The translations under genes were made by a program, and so were the position numbers. From Sternotherus odoratus (Eukaryota; Chordata; Testudines; Kinosternidae), in contig JAVMKO010000001.1 of the NCBI GenBank assembly GCA_032164245.1, positions 165,345,434 through 165,409,433 of the forward strand: a stretch of DNA of 64,000 nt, given 5' to 3'. Below the pieces are notes generated by a model that saw nothing but the letters and a program-made list of their open reading frames with translations, was not told the DNA's origin and made no database searches. The first letter of the stretch is position 1, and every line of letters starts with the position of its first letter. Of this stretch, positions 58,108 through 64,000 are shown piece after piece.

Positions 58108-58804
58108 TAGGGTTGCCAACCCTCCCAGATTGGCTGAGTCTCCCAGAATTGGAATCGATCTCCAAGTGGCTACTGAAATCAATCCATGAGATTTTAATAA
58201 GCCGCTAAAAGTCCAGTCAGTGGCACAGTGGGGTTGGTGCAGGCTCCCTACCTGCCCCTGCTCCATGCTGCTCCCAGAAGCGACTGGCACATCCCGCTGG
58301 CTCCTATGCAGAGCGGTAGCCAGCTCTGTGTGCTGCCCCGCCTCAAATGTTAACTCCACAGCTCCCACTGGCCAGGAACCATGGTCAACGAGAGCTGCGG
58401 GGGCAGTGCCTGCAGGTAGGGGCAGCGCGCAGAGCCATGTGGCTGCCCCTGAATGTAGGTGCCGGACATGCTGGTCGCTTCTGGGAGCCGCCTGAGGTAA
58501 GTGCTGCCGAGCCGGAGCCTGAACCCTGAACCTCCTCCCGTGCTCCAACTGCCTGCCCCAGCCCTGAGCCCCCTCCTTCACCCAAACTCCCTCACAGAGC
58601 TTTCGCCCCAACCCCCCTCCTGCATCCTAGCCCCCTTGCGTAGGCCCAGTGAAAGTGAGTGTGTGTGTGGGGGGGGGAGAAAGCGACAGAGGGAGGGAGA
58701 TAGAGTGAGCATCAGGCGGGGTCTTGGGGAAGGGGTGAGAAGAGATTGGCCTTGGGGTGGGGCAAGGGTGTTTGGTTTGTGCGATTAGACGGTTGGCAAC
58801 CCTC
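58108..58804 (+). mobile_element. hAT-type element (GGGTTGCCAA family), second copy
   Basis: TAGGGTTGCCAACC at the left is inverted as GGTTGGCAACCCTC at the right. TATATTAT (58100-58107) and TATGTTAT (58805-58812) match 7/8. The interior shares the CTTCTGGGAGCC / TGAGGTAAGTGCTGCC segment with the element at 41506 in the opposite orientation. A GAG|GTAAGT donor-like site lies at 58497-58502 on the plus strand. The 170-codon minus frame is not a transposase. Confidence 0.82.
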
Positions 58805-58812
58805 TATGTTAT

Positions 58813-59431
58813 TACTAAATGAGAATGATCATTAAAAGGATGTTTTTATCTTAATCTTTATTTTAAGCCCTTAAACATATATGGTGAAAGTCCCTCCTGT
58901 GCAGGGAGCCCAGACAAGACCTCTCAATCACTTACATCTCACTTAAGCCTATTTAAGGGGTGGAGAGGTAAATCAGGAGCCATCTATTATGTTCGTCTGT
59001 TCAAATCTTTGCTCTTGAGGTCCCTGTGTTCTTGACTGACAGCTCTCTGGATCCCACTCATGTTGGCAGGCTCACGTTAATCATTGGTATGAGAAGGAAA
59101 CCTGCTGCGTGAAGTTGTCAACTTATAAATCAGAATCGTTTGATGTAATCCTGAATGGATCACTGGGTAGGTTCAAAAGACAAAGTTGTCAGCACAAATC
59201 ACGTTCTGTTGCATCAAGGAAGTGTAACTGCTGCAAACAGCAATTAGTGTTGTAGATGTGCCAGCATGGAATGCAGAGTATATGTTATTTTCAGGGGCAA
59301 TTATTGCCATATAGAGACATGCATGACGCATGTAGTGTTACTGTGTTGGGAAATAATGGGTGTATGTATGCAGGGAGAAATGGCCTTCAAATCAGAGCAT
59401 TCTAATGACTTGTTATACTTAATTGTATTAC
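58813..59431. other. Unique intron
   Basis: About 620 bp; nothing recognised. Confidence 0.5.
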
Positions 59432-59545
59432 TGCTAGAGTTGGGTGAAAAATTTTGGAAGAATATTTCATGAGCTGAAAAATGCAGTTTTGGTGGATCTA
59501 AAACTACCTGTGCATTTGACACGAATTTGTGGAATAGTTTCAGCC
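59432..59545. repeat. Dispersed AT-rich repeat (as at 9799)
   Basis: GAGTTGGGTGAAAAATTTTG and GAGCTGAAAAATGCAGTTTT recur in the same order as at 9799-9900. Class uncertain. Confidence 0.4.
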
Positions 59546-60114
59546 AAAAGGTTTTCAGGCAAGGTTCTTAATGGGACTTAGAATCCCTTTCACAACACAG
59601 AAGAAAAAGCCCTCCCTCCTTCCCTCTCCATCCATAACTAGGGTTAGAAGGATTAGATTGTTATTGGTAAATATCAGAAAATATCAATTTCACCGCATAT
59701 ACACAAATAGACAAAAACATTTCCATCAACATTCCAACATTTCCAACTCTAATAACCAGAATTTTACAGATAGGCAAAGTAAGAAAAATGCTGCTTGAGA
59801 ACTTACTAGAGTTTGACCAAAGCTGTTTACTTTGTATATTTTGACATGATATTCACAATTTGTGTTAATGGTTATAAAGCTTTAACTTTATGAATCTGGA
59901 TGTCTACTGTTAAATAATTCAATTATTGTCTGACTTTCCCCATGATTTCCCGCAGCTGTAAAAACGAAGTGATAAAAAAAGCTTCAAAAGCATAATTTTG
60001 CACAAATGTGAAAATGTAGCTAGATCAAAACCATAAAAATGCTTCAAACTAAACATCAATATTATGTATAAAAACAATAAATTAAAAATCAAATTCTGTC
60101 AAGCCTACTTGTAA
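59546..60114. other. Unique intron
   Basis: About 570 bp; nothing recognised. Confidence 0.5.
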
Positions 60115-60117
60115 CTT

Positions 60118-60236
60118 TTAGCTCAGCCGTTAGGGCCCTTAGCTGGGATGTAGGAGACCCAAGTTCAAATCCTCGCTCTGGAACTGGGATTTGAACCTAG
60201 CTCTCCCTACTCCTAGCTAAGTTCTCTTATTTCCAG
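60118..60236. repeat. tRNA-like SINE foldback
   Basis: TTAGCTCAGCCGTTAGGG resembles a pol III A box and AAGTTCAAATCC (60161-60172) a B box. Directly after it GGGATTTGAACCTAGCTC and CTAGCTAAGTTCTC are the inverse of the same motifs, so two tRNA-like monomers lie head to head. Neither forms a full tRNA. Confidence 0.6.
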
Positions 60237-60812
60237 GCTATCCTGGGGTAGATTGCTTAAGGCAAGTCTACACTTAAAACACTGCATTGGTGCAGATGTA
60301 GTGCTTTAATGAAGACGCTCTAAGACAATGTGAGAGATCTCCTCTATGTGGAAGGTACCGTTGGTATAGCAGTGTCGCTGGGAGGTGTGCATTTCTCACC
60401 CTTGAGTGACACAGTTATACCAATGTAGGTCTGTGTAGTAGGAAGAGAGACTGAGACATAAGTTCTTGTATTAGAGGCTTGGTACAAGGCAGTACCGGTT
60501 CACAGAATTTGGGAAGAACCGGGCTGATATTGCAGAAAAACACATTTTTAAGAAGTGCTAGTCACAGAGTGTTCACAAAAATGCATCTTGATATTAAGTG
60601 GTACGAGAACATCCTGATATCAAGGATGATACAAAAACATTCCTCAACGATAACAACAGTACACTGACCCCTCCTAAAAGATAAGGTCAGGATGACAGTA
60701 CATAATAGAGATATTTTGATCGAACCAAAATGTACAGAGCCATGGGTGATAATTAGCCACATCAGGGGGCAGTAACTAACTATGGGGCAATACTAACTTG
60801 TTTGTATTGGGG

Positions 60813-60818
60813 TATAAA
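60813..60818 (+). promoter_or_regulatory. TATA box of the solo LTR
   Basis: TATAAA in GGGGTATAAAGATG, 380 bp into the LTR; position fits the U3 promoter. Confidence 0.55.
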
Positions 60819-60953
60819 GATGTATCTCAGAGGGAATATCTGATCCTAGAGAGGATCAGAAAGTCCTGCCATTCAGTGAGTTGGTCCATTGTTATGGGCA
60901 TGTATTAGTGGTCTGGTGGAGTCTGTGGGATACTAGTATTGTACTTTGTCGAC

Positions 60954-60959
60954 AATAAA
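60954..60959 (+). terminator. Polyadenylation signal of the solo LTR
   Basis: AATAAA in GACAATAAACCTGG, 141 bp after the TATA box, consistent with an R-region signal. Confidence 0.55.
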
Positions 60960-61138
60960 CCTGGCTGGGTTCCTTCATCCCTTAATGGATCTTGAGGTCA
61001 TTGAGTGCTTCGCTGGAGGTCTGCCATGCCAGCTGTGTGTGCAGGGCTGGGGCAGCACCCAGAGAACTCACACATGCAGCCAAATATCTATCAACATCTA
61101 ACCACAGTCTGTAGTGTAGACCAGACCTTAGTCTTTCC

Positions 61139-61475
61139 TGATGAAACTGTTCCACTTTGTATAAATACTTAAATAGTCACTGGAGCAGGGACTTGAATTT
61201 GGATCCCACCTCACAGCTGAGTTCCCTAACCATTGGACTAGAGAGTTATTCTCACTTTCTCTCTCTAGCCCAATGACTAAGTATTTTATACAAAGTGGAG
61301 CAGTTTCGACTGAGAGACCCTCACCCCAGAATATCTAATACCTTGGTGGTGAGGGTCCTCACCTGGAAGTTGGTAAGATGTGGGTTCAAATCCTTATCCC
61401 AGAGCAGGGATTTGAACCTAGGTCACCCGCATCCCAGGTGATCCCCCTAAGTGCTGGGCTAAAGAATATAAGGTG
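61139..61475. repeat. tRNA-like SINE foldback cluster
   Basis: ACTGTTCCACTTTGTATAAA (from about 61147) is inverted as TTTATACAAAGTGGAGCAGT (to about 61308). Between and after these are tRNA-like stretches in both orientations: AGGGACTTGAATTTGGATCC, GTGGGTTCAAATCC (61381-61394) and GCAGGGATTTGAACCTAGGT (61405-61424). At least three B-box-like motifs alternate in direction. Confidence 0.6.
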
Positions 61476-64000
61476 GCTACCACCACCTCCTCCTCCTCCA
61501 GCTATTTTGTGACTCTAGCCCAGAAACAAATGGTTTGAGTCAAATGAAATGTGTCATTCAACCTGAAATGGACTTGTGTAATATGCCAAAAATTTTGGAT
61601 TCAATTCAGGCTGAACCAAACCCTTTCCCCCAGATTATTATTATTTAGGAACTCCCAGCAAACCAAAAAATTAGTTATTGACACAGCTGTAATACTGCCA
61701 CGCTATGTTTTGTGCTCATTCATTCATATGCAGGCTAAGGCTCCAGTCATGAAATGGAACACGTGATACATTCTAGTTGGCGATTACAGTAAATGCCAAA
61801 AAGTGACAGAAACTGCTCATTCCTTTATATTGGGAAGTTCAAAAAAAAGCAGGGTCTATAGGAATAGTGGGACTAAAAGGGCCGGTGCCAGTCCAACAGC
61901 TCCTTAATTGCAGGCTTTGAAGCAATCCCTGCCAACACTATGAAGTACATTTTAGCACAACTGCATGCTAATCAGAAGTAAACACTCATTTTCAGTCTCG
62001 TCTTGTGTTTATTTCTCAAGTGTGCTTTGGAATAATTTAGGTTTTAGCTTGTTTCTGCAGTCTGAATTGTCCTCTCAGGCCTGTCTATGTTCTGAGAAAC
62101 CTCGCATCATCAGGAAGTTTAGGGAATATATTCTTCTCCTGAGCCCTGATCGTCCCCTCTGGTATGTGGTATGGAGGGGAGCCAAAACATGCAGAAACCC
62201 ACAGGAAGTGGATTGGGGACACAGCATGGAAGGGAGAGGTAGCAATGGTTCCGAGCTCTCTCTGGCTGGAGATGTGACCACCCAGAGGGAAGGAGTAGTT
62301 GGGGTGGGGTGAGAAGGGACTGCCCAATTTGTACATACCCATTTGGATAGCCTATGTTTTGGTGCAAAATCCCTCATAAGCCACCATGCTCCAGAGCCAT
62401 AGTAACTCCTGCTCTGTTCTTTGAAAACTGTGCTGGCTGTATGTGTGTATGCTGGGCAGGGGAGGGCAGGGTGGCATGACTGTGCAGACTGCTGTATTTG
62501 CCCAGGAGCCTGTGGGGGTGAGCAGACAGACTGAAAGCAATGGGAAACCGACCTGTTTTTCTTAGGGATCTAAGCTGTTTGAGTACTGGTGCCAAGCCTT
62601 CTCACCTCTCTGCTCTACCAGCAGCCCTGCCCCTGGGACCAGGGGGGACATGTAGGAATGATGGGGAAACAAAGCCCATTGTTCCTTTTCTGCATGGTTT
62701 TATGCTGAGATGAATATAAGGCTCAATATACGCACAAAACATCTTATACATGCACATGGAGAGAAGAGGATCGATCTATTCCTGTTAAAGCTACAAGCCA
62801 TTGTTTCACTAGGGATCCCAGACACCAAGCAGATGTATGTCATCACTGTTGCTTTTCCTGTAGTCTGATATTTACAGTGTTTGAAAATATCACACCCCAT
62901 ACCAGTGTGCTGAAATGAATCTTGCAGGGGAATTTGGAAGTGGAATGGCATGGTAGGCAAACACATGCAATCTTGCTGTAGTTTTGGTTGCTTAAGACAT
63001 AACTAGGATTTGGAATAGCAGCAGTGAGATGAATCAAGTTAGCGGCACACTGTTTAGGGAAGCTTGCAAAGCATCTGTCTGAACTGCTGAGGGCTTTACC
63101 CATTGTCAGTCTCTGATTTGCATAAGCCCTAAAACATATCCTTCAAAATGGAAGTTTTAAATTTCTCAGACATCAGTTATTTGAAATATTGCCTATGCAA
63201 ATTTGTTAAAATATACATGAAACGAAATTCTACTAATAAATTATTAATTTTGGTAATGTCAGAACTCTTCTAGCAACCTCAAATACATTGAGTAATAAAT
63301 ATTAATGCTAAGAAATAGTGTGCACAATATACTGTAATATATTTCTACATCTTTTCTGTGTGTGCGTATAAATTATAAAATGCATACAGACATTGAAATG
63401 TATTGGCTACTATTCAAACTTGATATTTATTTGAGATAAGATTTTGATCAATATTTCCTTTTTTAATTATTAAGTTTCTGTTTAACAAGGTCCTTTAACA
63501 AGTTTAATAATGCAGAAGGGAGCTGAAATGAAAGCTTTCACCATTCATTTGTAGAAAAGGGTTTTAAAATAATATTTAATGGGGATTTTCCAAGGAGCTT
63601 TTAATTTGCATTTTAAAGCCAAAGTAAATAGTTACATGAAATACTGTCATGTTTTTATAGCCTCCATAGTATTTATTTTTAAACTTTGTCTCATAACTTT
63701 CATGTACTGCCTTCTATCAAAACTAATCAAACTATAATATACTTGAAAATGACTTTATTCATTAAGGATGTTACCAGTGTAGTTATAGAACTTGCTATTA
63801 TATTCTGAACCATACTTGTGTACATTGAAGCTACCCGCAAGTAATAACCATCAATGGTGGCATAACTTTGTGCTTTTGGGATGGATTTGGTAAAGGGAAT
63901 ATTGATGCAGAATGAGAGAACACAGTGTTACCACATTAGGTGAGCAGACAATTTTTTACTTCAGCAGGTGCAGAAAGTTATACAGAGAGGCTGTCCTAGA
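61476..64000. other. Unique intron to the right edge
   Basis: About 2.5 kb. AT-rich from 63100 on. Overlapping frames at 61965-62595 on both strands have no recognised domain. No transposon ends seen. Confidence 0.5.

Larger units (their letters stand above)
60434..61106 (+). mobile_element. Solo LTR (673 bp) with perfect 5-bp target duplication
   Basis: Starts TGTAGTAGGAAGAGAG, ends ACATCTAACCACA: the canonical TG...CA. GTCTG flanks both sides (60429-60433, 61107-61111). A TATAAA lies at 60813-60818 and an AATAAA at 60954-60959, about 140 bp apart, as expected for U3/R/U5 order. No gag, pol or env sequence flanks it, so it is a solo LTR left by recombination. An endogenous retrovirus or Gypsy-type origin is possible; I cannot decide which. 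Confidence 0.88.
60261..61127. mobile_element. Harbinger-like MITE split by a solo LTR
   Basis: Left end GGCAAGTCTACACTTAAAAC; the right end CTGTAGTGTAGACCAGACC is its approximate inverse. The flanks are TTAA on the left and TTA on the right, compatible with a TTA/TAA target. Deleting 60434-61106 and one GTCTG restores a 190-bp element. Confidence 0.75.

Noticed and set aside
58099..58611. 170-codon minus-strand frame as a possible transposase
   Set aside because: It lies within the hAT ends but has none of the hAT transposase motifs, and the related copy at 41506 does not keep it.
60118..60236. Functional tRNA gene
   Set aside because: A- and B-box-like motifs are present, but no acceptor stem or complete cloverleaf can be drawn.

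Overview
The window is vertebrate, most likely turtle (Testudines), and almost entirely intron. Three things point to a non-avian reptile: CR1 LINE fragments with recognisable reverse-transcriptase motifs, a dense load of short non-autonomous DNA transposons whose ends read GGGYATGTCTACACT-like, and several copies of the 'GGTAGCCGTGTTAGTCTGG / CACCTTAAAGACTAAC' repeat that I associate with turtle genomes. The taxon is an inference from repeat content. There are no bacterial-style genes, operons or CRISPR arrays.

The only host coding sequence I can support is at the extreme left edge. Positions 1-213 on the minus strand encode the cytoplasmic N-terminal part of KCNJ6 (GIRK2/Kir3.2, a G-protein-gated inward-rectifier K+ channel), preceded by a splice acceptor at 214-230. 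The exon runs off the window. Everything to the right is therefore probably the intron upstream of this exon (the gene reads right to left); I did not find the preceding coding exon.

Layout. 1-3.9 kb: KCNJ6 exon and unique intron. 3.9-13.3 kb: a transposon-dense block with a mariner-type MITE, a palindromic SINE-like element, two Harbinger-type MITEs (one swollen by a 31-bp GC-rich minisatellite), two nested insertion groups (6.9-8.4 kb and 8.4-9.7 kb), two more MITEs, a hAT element and a 1.1-kb CR1 fragment. 13.3-20.6 kb: mostly unique, with MIR, CR1 and hAT relics. 20.6-26.2 kb: a Tigger-type MITE, a probable solo LTR, a MITE, a palindromic SINE-like element and an 847-bp CpG-rich hAT element. 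26.2-32.4 kb: long repeat-poor intron. 32.4-50.4 kb: a second Tigger-type MITE, a tRNA-like SINE, CR1 tails, hAT and Harbinger-type MITEs and another SINE-like copy, separated by unique sequence. 50.4-61.5 kb: MIRs, a 1.8-kb CR1 interrupted by a hAT-like element, a second member of the GGGTTGCCAA hAT family, tRNA-like foldbacks and a solo LTR nested in a MITE. 61.5-64 kb: unique intron.

The interest lies in how the repeats are built. Many insertions still show exact target-site duplications: 8 bp for hAT, 3 bp for Harbinger-type, TA for mariner/Tigger, 5 bp for an LTR, and 7-15 bp for the palindromic SINE-like family. This lets nesting order be read. Two themes recur: (i) GC-rich minisatellites growing inside MITEs of three unrelated TIR types, and (ii) foldback (inverted-dimer) repeats, some of which carry the long target duplications and truncation expected of target-primed reverse transcription. 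Three hAT elements also carry consensus-like splice donors, one in the sense orientation of KCNJ6.
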